Below are positions 36,801 through 47,138 of a stretch of DNA of 64,000 bases, one piece after another. The notes under the pieces were generated by a model that had not been told where the DNA came from, did no database searches, and saw nothing but the letters and a program-made list of their open reading frames with translations. The DNA comes from Deuterostichococcus epilithicus. Its lineage: Eukaryota; Chlorophyta; Trebouxiophyceae; Prasiolales; Stichococcaceae. Each line of letters begins with the position of its first letter. The first letter of the stretch is position 1. Where the stretch lies: positions 372,001 to 436,000 of the forward strand of contig JAVTLE010000001.1 in the NCBI GenBank assembly GCA_033439295.1, given 5' to 3'. Made by a program: the position numbers and the translations under genes.

Positions 36801-38054
36801 AAAATACTGCGAGGCTGCCGGACCGGCGGCTCAGCCAGGATTGTGTGCAGGCATTCCCGGACAACCCCCGCCTCCCCTGCTTCAGCCCCCCCCCCTCCCT
36901 CCTCCCCCCAACAGGCCCCAAACACCCAAGAGAGGTCCCTAGCCATCCGCCCACTGACCCCCAGGTCGCGCCCTTGCACCGCAGGCGAGGAGGTGGACAG
37001 CATGGCGGCGGTCGCACAGGCGTACGCGGACCGGTCGCTGCAGGGCTTCCAGGCGGCGCTCGACGCGCACAGCGCGCAGCTCGCGGGCGACCCTGTAGTG
37101 CACACGCACCTGCAGGTGGGTTCCAGGGTTTAGGGTTTAGGGTCAGGTCAGCGACATCGCCTGCTCGCATGGACGCGTCCGGTCGTGGGCAGGGTGCGGC
37201 ATGCTGCACGCGTGACTGCACATGTGACGACACCTCAAAGCACGGCCTCGTTCCCGACGGCGCAGCCGCGGCGCAAGGGCTCGTGTGCAGCAGCACGCAG
37301 GCAGCTGGCGGTCAAAATCACTGCATACCCTCTACAAAACTCATCGAGTCGATCTCTGCATCTTTATCACACATACAACAGTCTAAAACCCTGTGTCATG
37401 CGGTGCCGCAGGCGCTGTACGGTATGCTAATGACGTTTCTTCATGTCGATCTCTGCATCCTATGTTGTGATGATGTGTCTGCGGTGCCGCAGGCGCTATA
37501 CGGGACACTGATGGAGCAGAACCTGGCGCGTCTCATAGAGCCCTTCAGCCGCGTGGAGATCGCGCACGTGGCGAAGCTCATCCAGCTGCCGCAGGGCACC
37601 GTCGAGACGAAGCTGTCGCAGGTGAGGCCCACCCACTGTGACGCTCGCAGTCGGGCAGTGTGGCGTGTAGATTTCGATTCCGGGGTGGTGCCATCAGATG
37701 AACCTGCACCCAACCTGCCTCAATTGCTCGTCCAAGCGGCTCGCCCTGCTATCTCCAGCATGCAGCGGCGTCGCGCGTGGTGAAGTGGGCCGACCGGCCG
37801 TCCCATGATCTGTGCAGACGATGCTCGACGGCAGGCTGGCGGGGACAGTGCAGCGGGCTGACCGGCCGCCCCTCGCTGTGCAGATGATCCTCGACGGCAA
37901 GCTGGCGGGGACGCTGGACGCAGGCGCCGGCTGCCTGGAGGTGTTCGACGAGCCGGGCAAGGATGGAGTCTACCCTGCAGCGCTGGCCGCCCTGCAGCAC
38001 ATGGGCGCCGCCATCGACACGCTGTCGGCGCGCTCGCAGCGGGTCATGGCCTGA
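33897..38054 (+). CDS. RPN6: 26S proteasome regulatory subunit RPN6 (PSMD11), PCI domain
   Basis: Nine exons: 33897-34028, 34477-34662, 34882-35031, 35493-35645, 35899-35985, 36319-36454, 36985-37115, 37493-37621, 37884-38054, encoding 424 residues, the usual length of RPN6. The N-terminal half is TPR-like helices ([40 protein letters not shown]). [20 protein letters not shown] and [15 protein letters not shown] lead into the PCI domain: [40 protein letters not shown] and [23 protein letters not shown]6 is a lid subunit that braces the lid against the 20S core and the ATPase ring. Two introns near the 3' end contain tandem copies of the next exon's start. One of these copies has its own acceptor and would add 22 residues in frame. 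Confidence 0.95.
37120..37143 (+). repeat. Interstitial telomere-like repeat (TTTAGGG) in an RPN6 intron
   Basis: About two and a half TTTAGGG units begin a few bases after the donor at 37116. Confidence 0.9.
37348..37515 (+). repeat. Exon shadow: tandem copy of intron end plus exon start in RPN6
   Basis: The segment 37400-37434 matches the real acceptor and exon start at 37481-37515 (offset 81). A 15-bp word further upstream (37348) recurs at 37445 (offset 97). The duplicated unit therefore spans roughly 80-97 bp with a later indel. The shadow keeps the acceptor (GCCGCAG) and the first codons ALYG. Confidence 0.85.
37785..37916 (+). repeat. In-frame exon shadow with its own acceptor in RPN6
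   Basis: A 66- to 67-bp unit is tandemly duplicated: 37811-37847 against 37878-37914, plus matching upstream intron sequence. Both copies keep a TGTGCAG acceptor. The first would start the exon at 37818, the second at 37884, a difference of 66 bp, and the extra stretch is open. Use of the first acceptor would insert [12 protein letters not shown] and ten more residues before MILDGKLAG. Confidence 0.9.
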
Positions 38055-38776
38055 CCCAGGGTCGCTCGTGCAGGGCACCAGCGGCTGCGCCGCTCGGTGG
38101 GAGCCGCGCGGCGGCAGCTGCGGCGGCGGCGCGCTCGCAGCGGTCTGCGCATGACGCGTCCCGGCGGCAGCGGCCGGCTCTGTGGCAGCCATCGCAGTGG
38201 CGGCGGCTGGCGCCACCACAGCAGCGGCCGTGGCGCGAAGCGTGCTGGCGGTTGCCTTGGGATACCAGTGGCGAGCGGGCGGGCCTGAGCTTCTGTTCTG
38301 CTACACCAGGACTGCTACACTGGGCCGAGATGCATAAACTCCAGGGCCATTGAGGCAGCGTTGCGCCACCCCGCATTGTGGAAGGGGGTAGTGCATTGCG
38401 TGTTTAGAGCGGCGATGTCAGTGCAGAATTCAGAATGAGGCATGCTGACCCCGTCATTGCCTCAGGAAGTAATTTGATCGTGGCTTTTTCTGTTGGCCTG
38501 GACTTTGGAGCTGTGATGGAAGCCGCACGTTTACTCATCTTGCACGTTTCCACGGTGTGCTCACGTGCGAGGCCAGCCAAGGGTCACCGCAGAAACACTT
38601 GCCCACTTTCATCGACCGCTGGAGCGCGCTTTTGCTGCTGTTGTAGTGGTGGAGGGCGTCGTTGATTGCCCTGTGACCCGTTGCTGGCTCATCCAACCTC
38701 CTACGCTCAACAGTGGCACGTGGCGACATCACTCCTGGTCGGCCCTCGTCGGCCCTCTAAACTTCGGCTAGCAGGG
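38055..38776. other. Intergenic between RPN6 and the haloperoxidase-like gene
   Basis: Same-direction neighbours; no coding exon recognised. It should hold the RPN6 3' UTR and the next promoter. Confidence 0.45.
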
Positions 38777-41700
38777 ATGGCAGTCCGGCTTGTAGCTGGC
38801 ATTGTACTGCTTGCCGTCATCGGGCAGGCAGCCGCCGCCACGAACAACACCGTAACAGGTGAGCGCTGAGTCCTGCCGGGACCGGGAGGGTGCAAGGACA
38901 GTAACGCGAGGCGATACCGGCCAGATGTCTTCTGCGGGGTTTCACATATGGCATGCTGTCAATGCAAGCTCAGCGGGCTCACGCGCAGCAAATTGATCAC
39001 ACCACATCAAGAATATTTTGAGCAGCCGGTTATGCACGGCAGCACCTTGCAGTCTCTGGCCCACAGTCAACAAGTTTGGCCTCTCATATTCCTTGCAGAT
39101 TGGCAGTATCTGTCGCAGCAGGTCGCTCGCGATGAAAAGCTGCCGCACCAGGCAAGGCCGTTATCCCGCCTAACACGTGTTGATTGCCAACCTCATGAGC
39201 GCTCTATTCAAGAAACGGCTTCATACTCGCGGCACTGGAATCCGGTATCAGATTATCTAATGGATGTGTGAATCACTTGCCGATGTGTCTCGATCCGGCT
39301 CATCCCACATGCGGTGCAGATTGCTGTGCGCGTCTCGGCCTTGGTGGCGCTGGCTACGCACGGCGCATTCGTGGTCGACAAGGTGCACTCATGTCTCCGG
39401 TTACACGGCGGCTCGTGCATGCTCAAATCATCTGTCTTGCAGAAAACCGCCGACGTCAGGTGCATGCCATGCTGCGCCACACTGTACCACTTGCTGACCG
39501 CCCCCGCTCGCTGTGCAACAGTCGCAGGGCTACCAAGCAAACTCCAAGGCGCTGGCGGCCTTCTCGGGCCACTACGTCCTTTCTGCGCTGTACCCCAACC
39601 AGCAGTTCAAATTTGATACCGCTCTGCAAACGCAGCTCAGTGCGTCCCAATGCTGCGTCCAGCGCCAACTGCTACTGTGCTTTGCTCTTTCTTCCAGGGT
39701 GGCTTGTTTGCTTTCAGTGGACCTGTCTGCCCCGCCAGATCCGCTGCGCCTGCTTCCGGAAGGACGCCATCACATGCCAGCTGAGCTCCGCAAATCGTGT
39801 GCCTGCAGGCGGCAGCAGCGACCTCGCCAATGTCGATGCGAGCCGGGCATACAAGATCGTCAAGCAGGTGCGCACATCACCGGACTTGCAGGCACATTGA
39901 TGTGCATGTGACATGGTGGGCATGTCGCCGCCCACATCCAATGCAATGTTGCCACCATTGCATGGGAACCAAGCGTGCTGCTGCAGGCGATGGTAGTGGT
40001 GCCGCCACGTCCTCAGCATGATCAGTACAAAAAGCAGCGAGTTCCTGCCCATCTGCAGGTGGCGTCGAAATTGTTGAGGGATCGTGAGAGTGATGGCAGC
40101 CAGCTGTTCGTCAACTTTGTGCCAGCTTCCACCCCCGGCCCAGTCGGCAAGTACCAGGTGTGCATATTAGCTATGGCTATTCATCCCTTCATTGAAAACT
40201 GCTGTCAGCCAATGGAGCACATCCTGCTTGAGGAAGGGTGGCGTGTCTCCCGAGCTGTCCCAGTGCCACATACCGTGACTTTCGCCACGATCGCATCGTC
40301 AGCAGCCTGATCAACTGGTCTAACGCACAGTGCTGGGACTGCCGCAGTACACGCCAAACCAGACATACCCACTGTACCCCCAGCTGGGCAGGACGAAGCC
40401 CTTCACCAGCCCCTACTCGAGCTCCTTCACCAGCCCGGTACTCATTCATTCCAGCTGCCCTCTTCTCTCTCTCTCTCCTGGCCAACTCGCCCCTGCAGAT
40501 CTGATGTGACCGCCCAGGGCAGTGTTGAGGTGTTTCCGTGGCGTCAGCGGAGCGGCGCCTGCAGCCTGCGGGCGGCTTTCGCAATTGTCGAGAAAGAATC
40601 TGTTGCAACTGCTGCTGCGTGCCTTCGAGTCCTGCTGGCCTGCATTGTTGACTGCTGAGCGTCCCCCAGCCGCAGTCTTGCCGCACCACTGTGCACCCGC
40701 AGTGACTCGGGCTGCGGCCTGCGCCGCGTGCGGCTTTTGTCACCACATGCACAGCAGGGCAGCGCCTGAAGTGTGTGCCGCCTTTGGCGCTGCAGTACAA
40801 GGCGTTCACAATACCGTCGGCCGCGTACGACACCCAGCTGGCGCGCGTACAGAGCCTTGGGCGCAAAAACTCCACGACCCGGACACAGGACCAGTCGGAC
40901 ATTGCCACGGTGCGGGATGGGTCCTTGCTGTATTCCCCAGCTCCTGGCACCTGCAGAGAGCCGGCCATGCCTTCCCGCCCTGTCATGCAGCATTATGAGG
41001 GCGGCACTCTCGTGCTCGCTGCGCAATAAGCTTCATCTGGGAGTCTCTGGTGCGTGTTCGACAGTCTCGTCTGGAGGTTTTTGAAATGTATCCGACAGTT
41101 CGGTTGTGTGACTGCCCACAGTTCTGGGCCGGCGTCGGCGGTACTAAGACCGTGGGTGGCTACTGGGGCCAGATCGCCATCGACCTGCTGAAGCCGTCTG
41201 ATGCCGCAAACCTGCGGAAGACGGCACGCCAGTTGGCACTGTTCTTCACGACGCTCTATGACAACAACATCGGCGGTGTGTTGTCGCCTTCTGCCGTGAG
41301 CTGACAATGCCTCAGATTCCTGCTGCTCTGTGGGCTCTTTCTTTTGCAAAATCTCCGCCACATGGCCAGCGCTACCTGCGCGGAGTGGCCCCACTACATG
41401 CTGCCGCTGGACTGTTTTCTGCAATACAGCGCTCTAGCAGACTGCACGACTATATGGTTCCAGTCTCCTTCGTGACATGCTGAAGGCTCAGTCGCTCACT
41501 GTGCAGTGTGGTACATCAAGTACACTCGCCTCTTCTGGCGACCCGTCACTGCCATCGAGCAGGGCGATGGCACCCATGCCGCTGACCCCAGCTGGTTGCC
41601 CTTCCTGACAACGCCGCCCCACCCTGAGTGCGAGCGCTGCCAAACTGTCAATAGCTGCCCTCTTTTTCCAGTGTTGTTTCTGATGCCTCGCCATCCACCG

Positions 41701-42845
41701 ATGCCACGTGCCACACTACTGGCCACATCCTAATTCACCTGCACGGCTGCCGGCCATCCAGCTGCTCCGCTGAGCGCCACCTGGGGTTTGGGGTTTGGGG
41801 GGCCCAGTGGTCATCCCTTCTCTCCATGAGTGTTTGAGAAATTGGCTGCATGCAGCCACGATGATGGAGTGTGCTTGTGGTAACATCTGAGACGCTGATG
41901 CCTGCCACTGCTGCCACTTGGACCAGGTACCCCTCCGGCCACCAGGCGTCATCCGGCGCGGCGCTGGGCATTCTGAAGGTGTGTCTTGCCGAACCAATTC
42001 CTGTGGTTGCTGCAGCCATCGAATGCTAGCTGCGAAGTAGTGTCGGCCGCCGCTGGCCGATGATGCTACCTGATTCTGCACTCCTGGGCCTGCTTGGCAA
42101 TGGTTGCAGGCGATATATATCAGCAAGCAGCAGCAGTTGCCAGCAGCAGCAGTGCTGCGATGCGGCACGGCCACCGCAATATGTAGCACCACCTGAGGCA
42201 CGTTTCGGAGCTCCGCAGTTATGAGGTGCCAAATGTGTCGGGTCGAGCATGGCATCGTGCTGCCTGCAGCGCTATGTGGGTGGCGACGCTATCAATGTCA
42301 CGGTCGTGTCCGACGATCCAGCGCCTGGCACGTCGCTGCCGCCGCGCAGCTACACCTCCCTGCAAGACCTTGCCGACGAGATCGGCGCCTCCAGGTGAGC
42401 CCCTCACAGCAGGACCCTCGTGGGTTGTCGCTGGCTGCTTCCAGGATCCTCGCTGACTGCTCAACAGCGCCGCGTTGCCGTTGCCGAACACTGCACCCTA
42501 TGCACTGCCCACCATGGAGCTCTTTGATGTGAAAAAAGCGCCCAGACAATGCAGAATCCCGCGGCCCTGGCGTGTGGACTGCCGCTGCATGATGACCGCA
42601 AGAACAGCCAGTGTAATGGCTGCGGCAAATGGGCAGAAAGTGGCTAATGGGGGGCCTAACAGCCCTGCTGCCTGCTGCTTTGGGTCCGCGACACACCAAG
42701 CTCACTCGCCATTTTCCGCCGCAGGGTGTATGGCGGCCTGCACTTCGACAAGTCGTCCACTGATGCGCTGGATCTTGGCGAGACGACCGCTGCCTACGCC
42801 GTCGCCAACTTCGCGAAGATGTGGGACAAGGCCAGCGCTTATTAG
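38777..42845 (+). CDS. Secreted vanadium-haloperoxidase / PAP2-superfamily enzyme
   Basis: Thirteen exons: 38777-38858, 39099-39151, 39320-39382, 39522-39639, 39809-39867, 40059-40157, 40348-40437, 40796-40909, 41122-41275, 41507-41627, 41927-41978, 42270-42394, 42725-42845, encoding 416 residues. Residues 1-21 form a signal peptide (VRLVAGIVLLAVIGQAAAA). The three PAP2/vanadium-haloperoxidase motifs are all present: KYTRLFWRP (K-x6-RP), YPSGHQ (PSGH) and SRVYGGLHFD (SR-x5-H). These bind vanadate or phosphate, and the PSGH and second His are catalytic. Several N-glycosylation sequons (NNT, NVT, NQT) fit secretion. The fold supports either halide oxidation with H2O2 or phosphatase activity, and sequence alone does not decide. 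The intron after 39151 starts GC (gcaagg). The stretch at 40400-40437 contains a small internal repeat of SPYSSSFTSP type. Confidence 0.88.
41783..41807 (+). repeat. GGGGTTT-type G-rich repeat in an intron
   Basis: Four G-runs separated by TTT or nothing lie in the intron between 41628 and 41926. The pattern could fold as a G-quadruplex in RNA or DNA and resembles a degenerate telomere word. Confidence 0.7.
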
Positions 42846-43577
42846 CAATTAATTCAGAACGGGGTTCCTTCCTCCGTGCCACGGCGGGTTGGCTTCGGAA
42901 ACTGGAGAGCATGTGCCACCTCCTCAAAGATACATACTGATGCACTCGTCATGCAGCTGATGGCGGGTCCTGATGTGATTCCTCCGGCTGTGCAAGCGGC
43001 TTTGCCGCAGTAGCGCTGAATCTGCTTTAGACCTCAGTTGCGGCCATGCCGCTGTCACTGCCACGTCGGTGTTGCCAGTGGCAACTTCATATTCATTGTG
43101 ATACCAAGTACAACATGCTTGTGGCTTGCAGTAGAAAACATAACTTGTAAAACCTGATCGACGAAGCTATTCAATAATAGTGAAGGTCAACCCGCAGAAA
43201 TGGACACCTCCGCTGCTGATTATTATCATGGCATCCAATTCTCGAGTACCTATCCTGCATCAAAGTTGGCGAGGCCCTTCAGTATGCACAGTATGCACGA
43301 TGCAAGTCAGACGCTCCTCCCACTCAAGCATCGGTGGTCCTGCTGGCAATCGAGCGCTCCCACCACCATCTCGGCCGCAGCCGCACAGGTGCTGCCTCCA
43401 TATACGGGGGAATGACCATTCGCCTCATCCCGCCGCAGCCTCCCAACCCCCCCAGCCGCAGCTGCTTGCAGCTCATCACGCTGCTGCCTGCAGCTGGAGT
43501 GGCTGCTGCAGCATGTGCGGCAGTGTGCTTCGTGGTCGTGTGCGCCACAACTGTGGCGGGACGCAGGTCAGGCGCTG
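42846..43577. other. Convergent intergenic region
   Basis: It lies between the haloperoxidase-like gene (+) and the unknown minus-strand gene. The stretch at 43.0-43.3 kb is AT-rich. No exon is recognised; a TGTAA poly(A) word is listed separately. Confidence 0.4.
43146..43150 (+). promoter_or_regulatory. Possible TGTAA polyadenylation signal
   Basis: TGTAA is the usual chlorophyte poly(A) signal. This copy lies 0.3 kb after the haloperoxidase stop in AT-rich sequence. The word is short, so chance is possible. Confidence 0.35.
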
Positions 43578-44791
43578 TCATTGCATGAGTGTTCCCCAGC
43601 CGCTATCACTGCCACTGCTTGCTTGCACCGCCGCTCCGCCGGCTGTGATGATGCCTGTGTCAGTCCCTGCTGCCCTTGCTCCAGTTGCTGCGCGCTGGGC
43701 TCGCCTGGTAGCTGCTGCCTGCCGCTGTCGCTTGTGCGCCGGCGTTTGCCCATTGTTGCAGCTGGAGACCTGTGCCGCCCGCTGGTGGATGGCCGCAGGC
43801 GCCGGCCGCTCGCCGCACCGCCGGGCTGCGGCCGCATAGCTACCGCCTGCCCTGCTGCGGCCCATCGGCGGCGTCGACACATTGCCCGCTCCCCCCACCG
43901 CCATCGGGCCGCCGCCTTCGCTGATGCGCCCGGCGGGAGCAGGAGCAAAGCACAACCCCCTTGCGCAATCGCTGCCGACCATGGCCGTGCGCAGGCGCCC
44001 TGATTCTGCAGGCTGCAGCTGCCGATCCCGAAGCTGCTTTGGCCCGCCGCTGCGTCCCTGATCGCTTGCAGCGTCTGCAGCGGGCACGAAAGCCTGGCCG
44101 GTGGCGCAGTTGCTGTCGCCCGTGGCGCTGCGAAGGCGCCCTGACTCCGCCGGCTGCAGCAGCTGATGCTAGCCCATCGGCAGCGCCAGCGCCAAAGGGC
44201 TTGCCCGGCTCTTGACGGCTGTTTCGATTGTTGGGGCATCGTCTGCAGCTGGCAGGAGCTGCAGACCTGTTGCACACTCGCTGTCTATGGTGGCAGTGTG
44301 CAAGCGCCCGGACTCAGCATGCTCCAGCTGGATCAGCGGCCGCTTGCCGCCTCCTGATGACAGCCGCGTGGCGCACGCGGCTGCAATGCGGGCGGCCGTG
44401 TTGGCATCATCGATGTCCAATAGATGCAGCGCTAAAATGTTCGACCGTTCCTCTGTGCCATCGCGCCAGGCAGCGGGGCAATCGCTCAAGCCGCCGCCGG
44501 CGCTGCAGCTGCCGCATTGTCTGCTGCGCGTTTCTGATATGTCGCGGCAGCAGCTGCAAGCTGGGCCAGTGCCCATTGGCGCGGCTGGCTCGCCGGGGGC
44601 GCGGCTATGTGCCGCGCACTGGTGCCGCCATGCCCAAGGCTGCTGCTGGCACGCTTGGGAGCCGCATCGCCTGTACCCGAGACACTGGCTGCACGGAGGT
44701 ATGCCTCCGCCAGTGCCGCCAGCTGCTCCTGCTGCGAGTGCACCGACGCTGCACATTCCAAGAGAAGGGTCATGACTTGGGAGTGCATCAC
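43578..44791 (-). CDS. Unrecognised Ala-rich protein with a threefold internal repeat
   Basis: A good start at 44791/44788 opens with helical MHSQVMTLLLECAASVHSQ then EQLAALAEAYLRAAS. Further on are LHLLDIDDANTAARIAAACA and a motif repeated three times: EHAESGRLHTATIDSECATG (about 44330-44263), QPAESGRLRSATGDSNCATG (about 44160-44093) and QPAESGRLRTAMVGSDCARG (about 44025-43965). Copies 2 and 3 share one open frame that ends at 43578. A stop or unseen intron separates copy 1 from copy 2, and the first exon runs in another frame from the second, so splicing is needed but not resolved. I do not recognise the family. Confidence 0.4.
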
Positions 44792-46640
44792 ACAGTGACT
44801 GCTGCGATCATACGAGAGACCCCAATGACGACAGACTAATGCGTCATCTGTCCAGGCAGCTTGGCATAATCACGAGGCTATCGCCCGCCGCCGCCTACTA
44901 TAGCCCGCCGCCACATTCTGTCGCGAAATTGACACCGAAACCTGAGTTCAATGCTGAGAACCCTCACGAAGCTCGGCTTCATAGGCCTCTAGCAGCGCTG
45001 CCGCCTTCGCAGCATCCTTGGCAGTGCCGGTGTGCAGTTGAGGGGTTGCGGCGGCAACGCCGGCAGCAGCAGCCTGGGGTGCCTGCCGCTGACTGCGCAC
45101 TGCAGTGGGTTGCTGCATGTGGCGTCTCCACTGGCGCTAGAGTTTGGTTTACGTCAGCGTCCGCAGCTCATGTCTGTGTGGCTGCCAGCTCGCCGGAATG
45201 CGCTGCTGCTGCCACGGGCTCACTGAGGCCGTCGTTGTGCCAGCCGGAGCCGACCCGCTCGATGCTGAACACCTGGACCGGGCTGCCGGCGGCACTCGGG
45301 CTGGTGGCTCCTGTTTCTCCCGCACCAGGCTCCGCAAAATGCGCGTACATGCGCATGAGGATTCGCGGCGGGGACGACGGCCACGTGTCATGATGTTGGG
45401 CATCGTCTGGCGCTCCCTTTGCGTTGCTATCGGCACGCAAGTGCGTGCGCCGCACTGTGCCGGTGCTGGATGCAGCCGCTGCGGGGTCGGGCTTGCCCAA
45501 GTCGTGGCAGCACGGGCCTTAAGGGGCACCTTTACGTTTGCCGCGGGGCCTCTGATGTTCCACCTCCTGCGCAGGCAGAGTGCCGATCAGGCTACCGCTG
45601 TTGCGACTGCTGCAGTTGCTGCTGCGCGGCACCATCCCAAGGTCCCCGCTGCCGCTGCAAGTGCTTCCGTCACAACCGCCGCTGCTGTCACGCTGCCGTG
45701 CAACGCCACTTGAGCGCTCCGGCGTTGTGTCGCGGCGGCGCCAGCGCCCATGCTGCCGCTGCCGCTGCTGCTGCAACCCTGAGCGTGTTTCACAGTGTTC
45801 TTGCTTACCCAGCTGCCCCTTCCGGTCGCTGCTGATGGTGTGACCTGTTGCTTGCTCGTAGCTCCTCTCCTGCTGTGCAGGCGCAGGCTGCCCGGCGGAT
45901 CTGCAGGCATCGGCGGCCTGCGGCGGTGCCGCTCGTGGTCATGTCTGCCAGGGCCATGGCGCACTGCTGGCTGATCAGCTGTGTCACCTCGCGGCCTGTG
46001 CTGAAGCTGGCACTGCTCGGCAGCGGCTGCCGCCTGCTCCGCCACGAGACGCATCCAGCGGTTGTGCGCATGCTGCAATCACACTGCACACGAGCGCACC
46101 GGTTCTTTGTGGAGATCGTGCACGTTGTCTGCTGTGTGAACAGGAGGATGTGCATGTTCGGATCTGACAGGGGGTAGGCCCTGCTAGGTAGCAGCGTTAT
46201 GAGTTCATACATGCAGAAGGATCAGTCACCTTCAAGGCTCTGATGCGCCAAGCGTGGAAAGCCGGAGCAACTATGTCAGCGGCAGAACAGCGTGCGGCGG
46301 AGCTGCGACTCCGCCTCACAAGTGTCGGGGCCCTTGCCTGCGTCAATGAGAAACCGCCTCCACGATTATCCAGATGTTCAAGCCGATTCATGGTGTGCGT
46401 GCACGGACAGGGACAGACTCGAACAGGATGCAGTGGCAGGCGCGCAGTGACTGTCCACACCCTAAAGAGACGTTTTGGAACGCCCAACCCCATTTTTGCT
46501 AAAATTGGATGTGAAAGTCTCGTATTTGTGCTGAGGAGAGTCGATGGCCAACGACGGGGTGTGCTCCTTCGCGGGAGTGGAGGTGGCCAAGTCAACACTC
46601 CAAGCACGAAAGGGCGCAAGCAAGTGGGTCGATTTCTGTT
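44792..46640. other. Unresolved GC-rich region with overlapping open frames
   Basis: Long Ala/Arg/Ser-rich frames exist on both strands (45.1-46.1 kb). Minus-strand pieces such as RWMRLVAEQAAAAAEQCQLQ and QLISQQCAMALADM look protein-like but sit in different frames without an intron between them. They could be 5' parts of the 43.6-44.8 kb gene or a decayed relative. I cannot build a gene here. Confidence 0.3.
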
Positions 46641-46994
46641 GTGTTCGATGAAAACCCGGAAGGAGCAGCAGCCATCCGCCTCGTTTCATCAGCAAAAGCG
46701 CGAGAAGGCGGTCTCGGTACCAAGCCGCGCGCGGAGCAGCTGCCCCCATTCGCACTTGCTCTGCCCCTGCTTGTGTTTGCAAACCTCGACAGAACTCTCT
46801 GGCAGGCCGCTTTTGCATTCTGCACACAATGCATTGTTGAATGTGCTGAGGCTGACGCGAACATTGTCTCGGAGCTCGAAGCAACCCCTCACGTAAAGGC
46901 TCGGGCACGCAGTGCTTTCGAGAACGCTTCTCACAACGCTTCTCACCAAATGTGCTGCAGTACAGCTGGAGAACAGGATTTCGAAGCCACCTGA
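46641..46994 (+). other. Isolated 117-codon open frame in lower-GC DNA
   Basis: The frame reads EGAAAIRLVSSAKAREGG through LLVFANLDRTLWQAAF to SAFENASHNASH, with balanced composition, but I see no known domain and no splice partner. The surrounding 46.2-47.1 kb is less GC-rich than neighbouring genes. It may be a relic or chance; no function is assigned. Confidence 0.2.
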
Positions 46995-47138
46995 CAACAC
47001 TAGGGTAGCTCGATTTCCACACCAAGCTCTGGGCATCCCGCAGGGCGTGCGCACCGCCGTGTGCGTGCGCGCGCCACCCTCGTTGCCATTCCTCAGTGCG
47101 ACAGTCAAAGCTGAAAGGGCTGCAGCTAGTCTTTGATC

